DNA of 64,000 bases, taken from Phymorhynchus buccinoides. Taxonomy: Eukaryota > Mollusca > Gastropoda > Neogastropoda > Raphitomidae. The position numbers and the translations under genes are program-made. Numbering within the stretch: position 1 is the first letter of the stretch; every line of letters starts with the position of its first letter. Location: positions 2,202,340 to 2,266,339 of the forward strand of contig CM065683.1 of NCBI GenBank assembly GCA_017654935.2. The letters run 5' to 3'. The notes under the pieces were generated by a model. The model worked only from the letters and a program-made list of their open reading frames with translations. It did not search any database and was not told where the DNA came from. Of this stretch, positions 23,438-33,764 are shown piece by piece.

Positions 23438-23439
23438 AT

Positions 23440-23605
23440 TGATGGCGGTTTGATTTTTTTTTTCTCCAGTTTTCGTTGTTTATCTTATTTGCTTCAGTTG
23501 TGTTTCTTGTTAATTTATGACGACAGGATGAAAAAAAAAGCTTTGTTTAGCTTATTCCTTTATCGTCAATAAAGATCATGTTGACTTGACTTGACTTGAA
23601 ACAGT
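23440..23605 (+). mobile_element. LINE 3' tail with (TTGAC)n
   Basis: TTTATGACGACAGGATGAAA ... ATCGTCAATAAAGATCATG followed by TTGACTTGACTTGAC resembles the tail at 26810-26900. Only the 3' UTR is present. It ends within about 10 bp of the SH3BP5 exon donor at 23611. Confidence 0.6.
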
Positions 23606-23611
23606 AAGTAC

Positions 23612-23803
23612 CCTTTCAATGGCGTGGTTGAGGTGCTCCTGCCAGGCAGAGCTGAGAGTTCTGGTGGCTGCAGTCTTGCTGCTGTTGTCTGCAGCATCGT
23701 CCACCAGGCCTTTCTCTGCCAGAGTCACCATCTCCACTGCCGCCCGGTATGTGCCGTTGGCCGACTGGTACAGCCGGGCTGACCGTAGAGCCTCACTCTG
23801 AGC
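23612..23803 (-). CDS. SH3BP5: SH3BP5 exon, central coiled coil
   Basis: The 192-nt, 64-codon phase 0-0 exon reads AQSEALRSARLYQSANGTYR, ...MVTLAEKGLVDDAADNS... and ...LSSAWQEHLNHAIER. This matches the SH3BP5 signature A.Q.EA..A...Y..A.....AA.E.V.LAE..L and SAWQE.LNHA..RV. The acceptor is TCTTCTCCCCAG and the donor GTACTTACTG. This is the most diagnostic exon of the gene. The insert DDAADNSSKTATLRT is longer than in vertebrates. Confidence 0.95.
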
Positions 23804-24001
23804 CTGGGGAGAAGAGGAAGTGACGTCACTTTAGCGGAAATGTAAGTTAATAAGCCACGATGCTGCTGTTGATGTTCTATGCCTATAAACTGTTCACAAG
23901 TTAATGGATGGAAAAGTAATCCATTTTTGTTACTGTCATAATCGTAATATCCAATACATTCTAATTTCTATGGTCTAGCATTCATCCACTCCACGCAAAC
24001 T

Positions 24002-24296
24002 AAGTCTCTCTCTCTCTCTCTCTCTCTCTACTCCTCTCCTCTCTCTCTCCCTCCCTCTCTCTCTCCCTCTCTCTCTCTCTCCTTCTCTCTCTCTCCCCTC
24101 TCTCTCCCATCACTCCCTCTCTCTCTCTCTCCTCTCTCTCCCCTCCTCTCTCTCTCTCTCATCTCTCTCCCCCTCTCTCTCTCTCTATCTCTCTCTCAAT
24201 CTCTCTCTCTCTCTCTCCCTCTCTCTCCTCTCTCTCTCTCCTCCCTCTCTCCCCTCTCTCTCTCTCTCTGTCTCTCTCTCTCTCCTCCTCTCTCTC

Positions 24297-24330
<34 letters not shown>

Positions 24331-24372
24331 CTTCTCTCTCCTCTCTCTCTCTCTGTCCCCTCTCTGTCTCTG

Positions 24373-24406
<34 letters not shown>

Positions 24407-24600
24407 CCTCTCCTCCTCTCTCTCTCTCTCTCTCTCTTCTCGTCTCTCTCTGTCGTCCCCTCTCTATCTCTCTCCCTCTCTCTGCCCCTAGCTCCTCCAT
24501 CTCTCTCTCCCTCTCTCTCTCGTGCTCCCCCTCTCTCTCTCTCGTCCTCTCTGTCTCTCTCTCCCCCACCCTCTCACCTCTCTCTCCCTCTCTCTCTCTG
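24002..24600. repeat. 600-bp polypyrimidine (CT)n tract
   Basis: CT-rich sequence, purine-rich on the SH3BP5 sense strand, begins almost at the donor of exon 24610-24738. It contains a stray exon-like block at 24485-24503 (see findings). Confidence 0.96.
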
Positions 24601-24609
24601 GCCTCCTAC

Positions 24610-24738
24610 CTCTCTGGCTTTGTCGATGAGCTCATAGTATAGTCGTGCCCTCTGAATCGTCTTTTTCATCTTCCCCCCTAGCTCCTCCATCTTCTGGGAG
24701 GATGTCTGGAACGTGCTGCGGTACTTAGAGCGAGCCTC
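24610..24738 (-). CDS. SH3BP5: SH3BP5 exon, N-terminal coiled coil
   Basis: The 129-nt, 43-codon phase 0-0 exon follows the acceptor TTGTCTCTGTGTGCAG and ends before the donor GTAGGAGG. It reads EARSKYRSTFQTSSQKMEEL then GGKMKKTIQRARLYYELIDK ARE. It aligns with the family motif DAR.KFR..L......L.ELV.KIGKA...A.PYWEARR. It joins NRLENELD upstream and AQSEALRS downstream without a phase break. Confidence 0.93.
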
Positions 24739-25029
24739 CTGCACACAGAGACAACAATACACATCACACATGCTATGTGTCTGTCGTGTCCGACTATGAC
24801 TACCAGATAGCAGAGGGGTCAGTTGCTTATAATTCTGGAGGGCTGCACTACGGGATATCATCTGTTTCTTGTGGAGATGCCTTGCCCATGGTACATCCCC
24901 ATTGGGGAAGGTTCATACAGGCGGGTCTATCGTTTTGACCTTTAGCCTTTGCCCCTAATTTTAGAACCACGGCTTTTAACAAAAGACGGAGGTGTTTCTT
25001 GATCTTCTGTAGCGATGTTGTTGTCGTAC

Positions 25030-25200
25030 TCTGGCTAAAAGACTCCAGGGTTCGTCCCAAAAGGTGAAGCATTTGAACACTATGGTACAAATACGCCAGC
25101 CAGGTATGAGAACATTAAGTGCGTGTGACCCTTTTTGATCACTCCGCCACATCAGTGGGCAGCCACACTCCGACTTCGGGAGGATTCTGTAGTGATAAAA
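25030..25200. repeat. interspersed repeat, family S (diverged copy)
   Basis: AAAGACTCCAGGGTTCGTCC, AACACTATGGTACAAATACG and CACTCCGACTTCGGGAGGAT match the family seen better at 40568-40865 and 48463-48760. Function is unknown, and it has no coding capacity that I recognise. Confidence 0.7.
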
Positions 25201-25254
25201 AGTAACAAATGGTAAGCAACTAAAGGGAAATAATTCAAGAAAATGTGAGTGGGC

Positions 25255-25388
25255 AAGTAGGGATGAGAGAGAGAGGGGGGGGGAGATGGGGGAGGGGGAG
25301 GGGGGAGGAGAGAGGGGGGATGGAGAGAGAGAGCGAGTGAGAGAGAGAGAGGGGAGAGAGAGAAGAGAGGGGAGATGAGAGAGAGAGA

Positions 25389-25420
<32 letters not shown>

Positions 25421-25471
25421 CCGAGACAGAGAGAGAGAGAGAGAGACTGAGAGAGAGAGAGAGAGAGAGAT

Positions 25472-25511
<40 letters not shown>

Positions 25512-25531
25512 TGAGGAGAGAGAGAGAAACC

Positions 25532-25563
<32 letters not shown>

Positions 25564-25695
25564 TTTAGAGAGGGAGAGAGAGGGGAGAGAGAGAGAGAGA
25601 GGGGGAGGGGAGAGAGAGAGAGAGAGATGAGAGAGACTTAGAGAGAGAGAGAAAGAGATAAGAGAAAATGGAGAGGGGGAAGAGAGAAAGACAGA
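25255..25695. repeat. polypurine (GA)n tract
   Basis: This is a low-complexity GA-rich intronic tract of about 440 bp with G-runs at its left end. Its open frames are artefacts. Confidence 0.96.
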
Positions 25696-25699
25696 CAGA

Positions 25700-26005
25700 A
25701 AAACAGACAGGCAGATACAAGCAGTAACGAGAGCATCAAAGCGAAACATAAGGGAAACAACTGCTTCCGTCTTATTTTAAACCTCATAGGGTTATAGTCT
25801 CCCTTTCATTGACATGCACAACAATACAATTATAAACTTCATAATGTTGGAAAACCACACACAAACATCTGACGGCAAAACTAAACACTATACGAAAAGT
25901 GTGGTCTATGTATAAACGTTTTGGCTTATGATGAAGCATTAACGTATACATTCGTGATCAGTTTAGGATTGCAGAATGATTTATCGGTATGACAAGCAAT
26001 CCTGC
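25700..26005. other. intronic, nothing recognised
   Basis: It is AT-rich unique-looking sequence between a GA tract and CA repeats. I see no gene or element. Confidence 0.5.
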
Positions 26006-26035
26006 CCCCCCCCCCACCCTCCACCCCCCCCCGTT

Positions 26036-26109
<74 letters not shown>

Positions 26110-26127
26110 ACACACACACACACACAA
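26006..26127. repeat. poly-C and (CA)n microsatellite
   Basis: C-runs (26006-26032) are followed by CA repeats (26044-26127). Confidence 0.95.
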
Positions 26128-26274
26128 TATGTGAAAGCTTGGGGTGACTTGGAGAGGGTGGGGGTTTGGGGTAGGGTGGGGGTGAACAAATGAATGCGAT
26201 AATAGAAATGGTGGGAAAGAGGGCAGTGCTTAATGTTTTGATAGTCGCTTGTATCGACCCCTAATTATGTTCAA

Positions 26275-26440
26275 TGTTTTTGCAGCATGATTTGTCATTC
26301 ATTTTTCCTTAGTTTTGTTTCCATTTTTCATGCATGCAAATGTGTTTCTTTGATTGTATTGTGCTTGTACGAGACCACACTGTAATTTCACCTAACGTGA
26401 TAATAAAGTATTTTTGACTTTGACTTTGACTTGACTTGAC
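26275..26440 (+). mobile_element. LINE 3' tail with (TTTGACT)n
   Basis: ACGTGATAATAAAGTATTTT is followed by TGACTTTGACTTTGACTTGA repeats, a LINE 3' terminus like those at 22945 and 23605. A CA microsatellite (26440-26543) follows it directly. Confidence 0.6.
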
Positions 26441-26503
26441 ACACACAAACAAACACACGCACACCCTCACACACGCACGCACACACGCACACGCACGCAC
26501 ACG

Positions 26504-26546
<43 letters not shown>

Positions 26547-26722
26547 AATATATATATATACATATTCAGGAAAGCCAAATGAACCCTAATTGTTCATCAC
26601 ATAATTCATCTCCTGACGACAAACATCAGACATCGCTGCACAAATTCAGCATAGACAGGTTTAGCACACACACACAAATGTGCACAAATCGATGAAAATG
26701 TACACAAACAACAGGAATGCGT

Positions 26723-26725
<3 letters not shown>

Positions 26726-26778
<53 letters not shown>

Positions 26779-26896
26779 CACCACAACTACACACACACAC
26801 ACACATTGATGTGTTGTTATTTATGAGGGCAGGATGGAAAAAAGCTTTGTCAGCTGATTCTTTAACACTCAATGAAGATGATTTTTGACTTGACTT

Positions 26897-26945
<49 letters not shown>

Positions 26946-26950
26946 ACACC

Positions 26951-26985
<35 letters not shown>

Positions 26986-27012
26986 ACAACACCACACACA
27001 CACACACACACA
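26726..27012. repeat. (CA)n microsatellites around a LINE tail
   Basis: CA runs at 26726-26805 and 26900-27012 flank a short LINE 3' tail (26810-26898, GAGGGCAGGATGGAAAAAAG ... TTGACTTGACTTGAC). The right run reaches the donor of the exon at 27018. Confidence 0.9.
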
Positions 27013-27017
27013 CTTAC

Positions 27018-27094
27018 ATCCAGTTCGTTCTCCAGCCTGTTGACTTCAGCACAGCTGATTCATCACTTCCAGGTTCCATCACTTCCAGGTTCTC
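27018..27094 (-). pseudogene. SH3BP5: SH3BP5 upstream exon with disrupted frame
   Basis: The 3' part reads AEVNRLENELD before the donor GTAAGT and joins EARSKYR in phase, matching the family block (N..T..IN.LE.ELD). A good acceptor (TGTGTGTTGCAG) at 27095-27096 would start GAGAACCTG (Glu-Asn-Leu, as in ELE.LN). Between them lies a 16-bp tandem duplication (GAACCTGGAAGTGATG twice), and the frame leading to AEVNRLENELD has a TGA just upstream. The exon is therefore frame-shifted in this assembly, through a real lesion or a sequence error. Alternatively it is shorter and starts at an internal AG (27055 or nearby). The first coding exon, with the usual LDPRIQ start, was not found to the right. 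Confidence 0.6.
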
Positions 27095-27116
27095 CTGCAA
27101 CACACACACAGTTGTC

Positions 27117-27190
27117 TCAATCAATAGCCTCAATTGCCTCAATAGCCTCAATAGCATCAATAGCCTCAATTGCCTCAATTGCCTCAAGCA
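27117..27190. repeat. 9-bp minisatellite (CAATAGCCT)
   Basis: About eight units of CAATAGCCT/CAATTGCCT occur just upstream of the SH3BP5 exon acceptor. A short AAGAAGAAG run follows. Confidence 0.85.
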
Positions 27191-27394
27191 GTAGCGCAAC
27201 CAGTACAAAGGAAGAAGAAGAAGAAAAAAGAAATATTTAACAAAAATGTTCCGTAATTGAACTTTATAAACTGTTATTATCACCGTTATTGTTATAATTT
27301 GTATTACTGAGTGTCATATAAAACCTTGTATTGGTTTTAAAGGGCAATAAACATTGATTCTGATTCTGATTCCGAGGCTGATTCTGATTCGCAC

Positions 27395-27809
27395 CACACC
27401 CACACACAACACACACACACACAACACCACCACCAACAACACACCACAAACACAACACACACACACACGCAACGCACACACACAACTCACACACACAACG
27501 CATAACACACAAGGGCCACACACACGCACGGGCCCACGCGCGCGCGCACGCAATGATCACAGCACAACACACACACCACACACACACACACACCACACAA
27601 TACGCACAAGCACACCCGCACGCCACAACAGCACACACGCACGCAGACGGCACAGCGCACGCGCACACAGCGCACACACACAGCACACGCACGCACACAC
27701 ACACGCAACGCACACTCCTTTCGCACACAGTCTCTCTCTTCTCTCTCCCTCGTCATCTGATCTCTCTCTCATCTCGCTCTCCTCTCTCACACACACACAC
27801 ACAACACAA

Positions 27810-27849
<40 letters not shown>

Positions 27850-27870
27850 CACACACCACACACACACAGA
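27395..27870. repeat. imperfect (CA)n/(CG) low-complexity tract
   Basis: CA-rich sequence with CGCACG interruptions has a CT-rich block at 27729-27790. Before it, 27330-27390 carries a TTCTGA repeat after a polyadenylation-like AATAAACATTGATTC, probably another LINE tail. Confidence 0.88.
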
Positions 27871-28130
27871 GAAAGTTAATGGGGTCTGGTCAGTCGGCGA
27901 CTTGTCTTTGAAGTCTCATAGTTAATTACCCTCTTGGTAATTAGACACTGCCCTTTGACTGCAGAGCCCAGTCCCTTGTATCAGAGAGAGTGTGTCCGTG
28001 TCTCCTAGCTTTAGATTAAGGTCTACTTCATTTATATGTACATCGCGACTCGACGACAACAGACTTCAGACTTCAAATACTTTATTTTACAAGACAAGAA
28101 TTTAGGCTGGGCCTGTCTTCCATTCTGTCC
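27871..28130. other. unannotated
   Basis: No gene or repeat family is recognised. It precedes a GA tract. Confidence 0.5.
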
Positions 28131-28325
28131 TGGGGGGGGGAGAGAGAGAGAGGAGAGAGATAGAGAAGAGAGAGAGAGAGAGAGATGAGAGAGAGAGATA
28201 GAGGAGATGAGAGCGAGAGAGAGAGAGAGAGAGTGGAGAGAGAGTGAGAGAGAGTGGAGGAGAGAGAGCGGAGAGAGAGAGAGAGAGAGAGCTGGCGTTA
28301 GAGAGAGTGAAAGAGAGAGAGAGGG
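28131..28325. repeat. (GA)n tract
   Basis: GA-rich low-complexity sequence of about 190 bp starts with nine G residues. Confidence 0.95.
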
Positions 28326-28459
28326 AAATATGACATGAACGCCGCTTCAACTGAAGTGCCATCAGCAAAGTCCTACATGTCATTGACTGTCTGTATTATC
28401 CGGGACAGGCCGCTACAGCATGTAGGAGCATGCATGGTTTTCAAAACAGTATACGTTAT

Positions 28460-28700
28460 TCCCCCCCCCCCCCCCCCCCCCTCGCCTTCCCTTGTCTCTT
28501 TCGCCGGAGTACGGCACAACCCTCCAACACCACTTTCAAATCACCCACCCACCCCCCGTGGGTTACTGTTTTCCTCTCATACAAATAGTTTTCTCGGCCT
28601 TCTGGCGGTTCTGTGCAAGCCCTTGCCACGTGTTTGACTCTGGCTTCTCCTTGTCTTACTGAATTATCGGCCAATTCTTAAATCCTCATTTTATGTTCTT
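28460..28700. repeat. poly-C run and diverged family R copy
   Basis: A run of about 20 C (28461-28481) is followed by TACAAATAGTTTTCTCGGCC and TTCTGGCGGTTCTGTGCAAG. This is a diverged version of the family R repeat best seen at 35525-35845. Confidence 0.55.
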
Positions 28701-28829
28701 TTATAGTAATTTTAACCTTTTAACAAATTTCGAAATGAGATGGGTGGATGAATGAGGAAGCAGAAACACGATGGATACCGGACAGATATGTACTCATCCA
28801 TTATGGCCATACGGTCTGGTAACGCAAAA

Positions 28830-29210
28830 GAAAAGAAGAAAGGGAGGAGGAGGAGGAGGAGGAGAAGCGGAGGGAGAAAAGGCAAGCAGACGAGAAGAAG
28901 ATGGAGAGGAGAAGGAGGATGAAGAGTAGAAGAAGAAGTATAGAAGAAGAGAGAAGAAAGGGAGGTAGGAAGATAAAGATCAGAAAGGAGGAAAGAGGAG
29001 AAGAAATAGAGATGGGAGGCGAGAGAAACAGAAAAGAAGAAGGAGGAGGAGGGAGCGGAGGAGATGAGGAGGAGGAGGAAGGAGGAGGAGGAGGAGGAGG
29101 AGGAGGAGGGAGGAGGAGGAGGATGAGGAAAGAAGAAGAAATTAGAAGGAGTCCCTGTACTGGGCCATGAAGAATTAGAGAGCAAACATACCCTTTTTCG
29201 GTAGGGAGGG
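28830..29210. repeat. (GGA)n/(GAA)n polypurine tract
   Basis: Purine-rich triplet repeats (GGA, GAA) occupy 28830-29150, followed by G-runs near 29205. The apparent open frames (Ser/Pro/Leu rich) are artefacts. Confidence 0.92.
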
Positions 29211-29451
29211 GGGGGAGAGGTGAGGGGTCGAGGCGGGGATGAGGGGAAGGGTAATGATGTTTTTGTGACATCGTTTACTAAGGAGATAGTGAAACACGTG
29301 CCCATTACCCCCCCAAATAAGTACAGTCAGTGTGTGATGCGTGCGTGCGCGTGTGTGGATTGCCTGTGCGTGATCCTGTTGACTGCGCCACGGGCACGCA
29401 TGACAAATACTAACATAACCAGACAGAGGTCATCATAACAAAAACAAAAAA

Positions 29452-29668
29452 TGCCCAGCTACACTACAACGATTCGCTGGCCATGCGATGCGACTGCGAC
29501 GATGCGAGTCACGATTCGCTGAATACTCCCACTGAAACAATGCTACTGACCTTCGCTCTATATCCTCAGTAGACCCATACACTGATTTCGGGCGTGGAAT
29601 CATGACTCGCATCGTCACAATCGCAGCGCATTGACAGCGGACTCGTAGTAGTGTAGCAGGCCTTTAAC
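29452..29668. mobile_element. foldback element, family C
   Basis: GCCCAGCTACACTACAACGA at the left pairs with AGTAGTGTAGCAGGCC at the right. Inside, GCGACTGCGACGATGCGAGT and ACTCGCATCGTCACAATCGC also pair. It is a shorter, more symmetrical relative of the element at 1018-1350. Confidence 0.7.
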
Positions 29669-29728
29669 AGAGGAAGTAGACGTTGGGTCAATGTTGACAC
29701 TAAATCCGTCACTCTAGCCCTCCCACGT

Positions 29729-30660
29729 CAGAACCGTCACTTCTTGTTCCCCTCTAACAATATGGGCTTCTCACGTCACACGCCCTGACAACAGACAGAG
29801 AATGAATATTGAAGCCGAGAGCGGATAACGAAATTGAACAGGGTGAATACTCTCTTTCTAATTACCCCCTCCCCCCACTTCACACGAACCGTTAATTCCT
29901 TCGTTTCCCTCATATAAGAAGATGGCTTCTCACTCACAACGCCCTTGACAACAACAGAGAGACTGAATAGTGAGCCGAAGAGAGCGGATACGAAATTGAA
30001 CGCAAACGGTGACTACTCTCTTTCTAATACCCCCCCCCCCCCTGCCCCCACGACCGTTACTCTTCTTGTTCCCCTCAAATACAACATATGGCTTCTCACT
30101 CACAACGCCCTGACAACACATAGCATGAAATAGTGAGCCAAGAGAGTCGTATAAGAGAGATTGACAAAGGGTGAATACTCTCTTTCTAATTAACCCCCCA
30201 CCGTCACACGAACCGTTTCTTCTTGTTCCCCTCAATAACATTATGGCCTTCACTCACTAGCACCCGGACACAACAAATGAAATAGTGAGGCCAAGAGGAG
30301 CGGAAACGAAATTGAACAACGTTGAATACTCTCTTTCTAATTACCCCCCTCCCCCACGAACCGTTACTTACTTGTTCCCCTCAAATAACAATATTGCTCT
30401 CCTCACGCCCTGCAACACAGGAGATGAAATAGTGAGGGCCTAATAGAGCGGATACGAACTTGAACAAACGATATAGCTCTCCTTTCTAATTACCCACCCC
30501 TCCCCCCCGTTCACACTAACCGTTAATTCCTCGTTCCCCTCACATAACAATTGGCTTCTCACTCACGAACGCCCTGACAACAACAGAGAATGAAATAGTG
30601 AAGCCAAGCGATTGAATGCACGACTTGAACAAAACGGTGATACTCTCTTTCTAATTAGCC
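29729..30660. repeat. 160-bp tandem array, indel-rich, about 6 copies
   Basis: The markers ACTCTCTTTCTAAT(T) recur near 29850, 30014, 30176, 30327, 30484 and 30641, each followed by a C-rich run. AACCGTTA, CTTGTTCCCCTC, GGCTTCTCACTCAC and AAATAGTGAGCC follow in each unit. The copies differ mainly by one- or two-base insertions and deletions. A partial inverted unit follows at about 30929-31015. Confidence 0.8.
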
Positions 30661-31082
30661 ACACACACACACCAAGTTTGATTGATGTTGTGTGTTGTTT
30701 ATGTGTAACATACTCAAGGAACGAAGGCTATGCCTCTCTTGGATAGATGTTTGATTTGTTTGTAGTCGGCCTCTCCACCATTGTTGATGTGTAACTGTGT
30801 GGTGGGGTTCATAAAGGCGAACTTGGCCATTCTTTTTTGAGAATGATGCTTTGTTTTGTCTCACTTTGGTTTCTGCCCACACATTGCTATATGGTTGGCA
30901 TCGTAATCACTCCTGGAGGAGTTTAAGTAGAAAGAGAGTTATCACCCTTTGTTCATTTCCTCACAACACAGTTTCGTTCTCTATCCTGAGGGGTTTCCTT
31001 GTCCTTTAAACACCCCCCCCTCATTTTTACGACCGTCAATCTCAAGTCCTGATACTTTCACAAGTTCCATTACAATAATCCT
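30661..31082. other. intergenic with inverted array fragment
   Basis: 30929-31015 (GAAAGAGAGTTATCACCCTT ...) is the reverse complement of part of the preceding array unit. The rest is not recognised. Confidence 0.55.
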
Positions 31083-31411
31083 AAAGCGCTAGCCACACTG
31101 CATACGAGTTTGAACCCAATACATCGATTTGTGACGATGTCTGTGGTCATGATTCACGGGAAATACTTCCGTCTAAAAATATTCTGCTTTTGTCGTTCAC
31201 GTGTACTCATGTAGACGAATCCAAATAACATGTCGCATTGAAAATACGATATTTATCAATCGTGTACAGGAGACAAACCACATGGTGATCTAAGCTAGTA
31301 GGATTTTCATCAGGATTCATTTAGACAGTTAGAATTTTCACGTCACCATGCTCACAAACGTCGAAAATCGGATCGCCCTGAATTGTGCGCTAGTACGTCG
31401 TGTGTGGTACA
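31083..31411. mobile_element. element, family C (diverged)
   Basis: GCTAGCCACACTGCATACGA, GTGACGATGTCTGTGGTCAT and AATACTTCCGTCTAAAAATA match the copy at 1018-1350. The right end is degraded. Confidence 0.65.
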
Positions 31412-31496
31412 TGATTCTTCAATCAAATCTACTGTCTACACGATCCTTCATTAACACTACTAGAAATTGAGATCATGTAGACCTCTCTCACCACAG

Positions 31497-31554
31497 CACA
31501 CGCACGCGCACCACCACACCACAACATACCATACATCACACACACACACACACA

Positions 31555-31592
<38 letters not shown>

Positions 31593-31650
31593 ACCACACA
31601 CACGCACCCACACACACAACACACAACACACACACACACACACACACACA
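31497..31650. repeat. (CA)n microsatellite
   Basis: This is a CA-rich tract with occasional CC interruptions. Confidence 0.95.
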
Positions 31651-32500
31651 CTTGTCACGCTCGTTTAAGTTGAAGACCAATAATACATTTTCTAATCCGA
31701 GGTAAGATAATTGTTTTCGAATTTCTCTTGAACTTCCGCCACCCGTTCCATACAGCCCTCCCTCCCCATCCCATCAACCATCTCCTACTTTGTTCGTCCT
31801 GTCTTTGTAGTCTGCTCGGCTCCAGACACGTTCCACCCGTGCTGACATCACCTGAAGTGGCACCAAACGGTATGTTCTGTCCACGACGATGCTTGGTTCA
31901 AAACGGACTATCTTAATATTCGCTTGCATATTATTATTACCCAGCCATATAGGCCGGGTGTTGCGAATGTTTGTGGGGGGGGGGGGGTGTCCTGTGTTTG
32001 GTGTGTGTGTGTGTGTTGTATCGATTATCTTTAAAAACTACTGTTTTGACTTTGATTAAAATTTGCAAGGGTTATAAGACCACTTTTGAAAAGGAAGCTT
32101 CCTTTCGTTTAACAAACACCGTGCTGACCTTGGACCGTTGAAGTTTTGACCTTGAAAACCGAAATTTTCCTTTCATTTTGGGCTATCCTTCTTGAAGTTT
32201 GACCTTGAAAAAACCGAAACATTTCCTTCTTGGGCTATGTAATTTCCCTCCAGCTTTAATTTCGTGAACTAGTGAACAGATCGCTTCACATTTTGTTTGG
32301 TGGTGTACCATGGTGCAAAGGAAGTTTTGTACAAAAGTTCAAGCGTATCTCGTGACCTACTGAACAAATCGCTTCAAATTTTGCTATGTATTTTTTATGC
32401 GTTCCTGTAAGGGTGAAAAAGTGGTGTGTTTATGGGCGAGGGGGGGGGGGAGAGGGACATAACTCTGGCCGGGTGCATTGTCACAATGCGTTGATGCGGT
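31651..32500. other. intergenic, nothing coding recognised
   Basis: G-runs occur at 31975-31988 and 32438-32450. TTGAAGTTTGACCTTGAAAA occurs in two similar forms (32140 and 32195), indicating a short local duplication. I see no gene. Confidence 0.5.
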
Positions 32501-32529
32501 GTCTGCTAGCTCGGAGTGCCCTGTTGACT

Positions 32530-32720
32530 TTTACGAAAACTAATAACCTTGTATAAAAAAAATTTAAAGACTGCTGAATATAAAAGCAAAACACGCCTTT
32601 TATATTTCTGCAGCCATTTTTGATCAGTTATTAGTTTTTTGTGTAATAGGTTTCAAAATAATCCGTCGCTGGACTATCTAAAGATGGTGTCGTTTTTTGC
32701 GACCCAAACCTCCAAGCCAT
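32530..32720. mobile_element. foldback element, family I (partial)
   Basis: CGAAAACTAATAACCTTGTA on the left pairs with a right part containing AGTTATTAGTTTTTTG. Both flank AT-rich sequence with a CTGCAG-like core. GGACTATCTAAAGATGGTG at the right end matches the terminal part of the fuller element at 48060-48290. Confidence 0.6.
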
Positions 32721-32796
32721 TGATTTTTATTAGTCTGATTCCTACATACTCTGTACTGACCAACCACTCCATCAGTCGGCAGGGGCGTCGTACCTG

Positions 32797-33296
32797 NNNN
32801 NNNNNNNNNNNNNNNNNNNNNNNNNNNNNNNNNNNNNNNNNNNNNNNNNNNNNNNNNNNNNNNNNNNNNNNNNNNNNNNNNNNNNNNNNNNNNNNNNNNN
32901 NNNNNNNNNNNNNNNNNNNNNNNNNNNNNNNNNNNNNNNNNNNNNNNNNNNNNNNNNNNNNNNNNNNNNNNNNNNNNNNNNNNNNNNNNNNNNNNNNNNN
33001 NNNNNNNNNNNNNNNNNNNNNNNNNNNNNNNNNNNNNNNNNNNNNNNNNNNNNNNNNNNNNNNNNNNNNNNNNNNNNNNNNNNNNNNNNNNNNNNNNNNN
33101 NNNNNNNNNNNNNNNNNNNNNNNNNNNNNNNNNNNNNNNNNNNNNNNNNNNNNNNNNNNNNNNNNNNNNNNNNNNNNNNNNNNNNNNNNNNNNNNNNNNN
33201 NNNNNNNNNNNNNNNNNNNNNNNNNNNNNNNNNNNNNNNNNNNNNNNNNNNNNNNNNNNNNNNNNNNNNNNNNNNNNNNNNNNNNNNNNNNNNNNN
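32797..33296. other. assembly gap (500 N)
   Basis: There are exactly 500 ambiguous bases, the conventional size of a scaffold gap of unknown length. Adjacency and orientation of the two sides are inferred by scaffolding, not sequence. Confidence 0.99.
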
Positions 33297-33377
33297 ACTG
33301 TCTATGCTGACATGGAAGTCATCCCTGCGCGACCGCGCCTCTTCCTGCGCCTCATGACTGACATCGCCAAGGAGGAG
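33297..33377 (+). CDS. PARP14-like gene, partial exon after the gap
   Basis: The open frame TVYADMEVIPARPRLFLRLM TDIAKEE ends before the donor GTATGC. It looks coding in composition and phase (81 nt, phase 0 end), and its strand agrees with the macro-domain exons that follow. The family has RRM/KH-like repeats before its macro domains, and this segment could belong to one, but I cannot assign the domain. Its 5' end is lost in the gap. Confidence 0.6.
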
Positions 33378-33399
33378 GTATGCACCCTGTTGGCTTCAC

Positions 33400-33745
33400 T
33401 TCAACTGTCGTCCCCCCATGGGGATGCCGGGGGATCTTTTGTATAAATAGTTCCCCCACCTTCTGGAAGTTCTGTGCTTGTAACTTCCTCTAATCTGTCA
33501 CTCTTTGACTCTGCCTTTTCCCTTTGCTTACTATCATCTACTGTCTTTCTGCCGAACCGGTCCATTCTCCTGCCTTTTTTCAAGAAACACTTTCAAAAAG
33601 ATTTCCTCCAGCCGAAGTCGGACTTGCTGGGCCTAATTATTTCTTAGCCGCATACTGGCAGCATGACGCATCTGCGCTCATAATTGACAGGAAACTGTCT
33701 GAGCGATCAAAGAAGAAGACTTCAACTGTCGGAGATTGACAGAGA
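33400..33745 (+). repeat. interspersed repeat, family R
   Basis: CCGGGGGATCTTTTGTATAA, CCTTCTGGAAGTTCTGTGCT, then GCAGCATGACGCATCTGCGC and GACAGGAAACTGTCTGAGCG. The same order is found at 33765-34045 and 35525-35845. It has a TATAAATAG motif but no coding capacity that I recognise. It may be a SINE or a non-autonomous element. Confidence 0.75.
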
Positions 33746-33764
33746 GACAGGGGGAGAAAGAAAG

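Noticed and set aside
28712..29305. Minus-strand frame of 197 codons, Ser/Pro/Leu-rich
   Set aside because: It is the translation of a GGA/GAA purine tract.
32776..32796. Possible exon start before the gap (after CACTCCATCAG, reading SAGASYL)
   Set aside because: Only seven codons are visible before the Ns, which is not enough to support a coding call.
32639..33310. Open frame of 223 codons
   Set aside because: It runs through the 500-N gap, so nearly all residues are undefined.
33401..33583. Short minus-strand frame over the family R repeat
   Set aside because: The same frame fragments occur in every family R copy with different frameshifts, so there is no sign of protein constraint.
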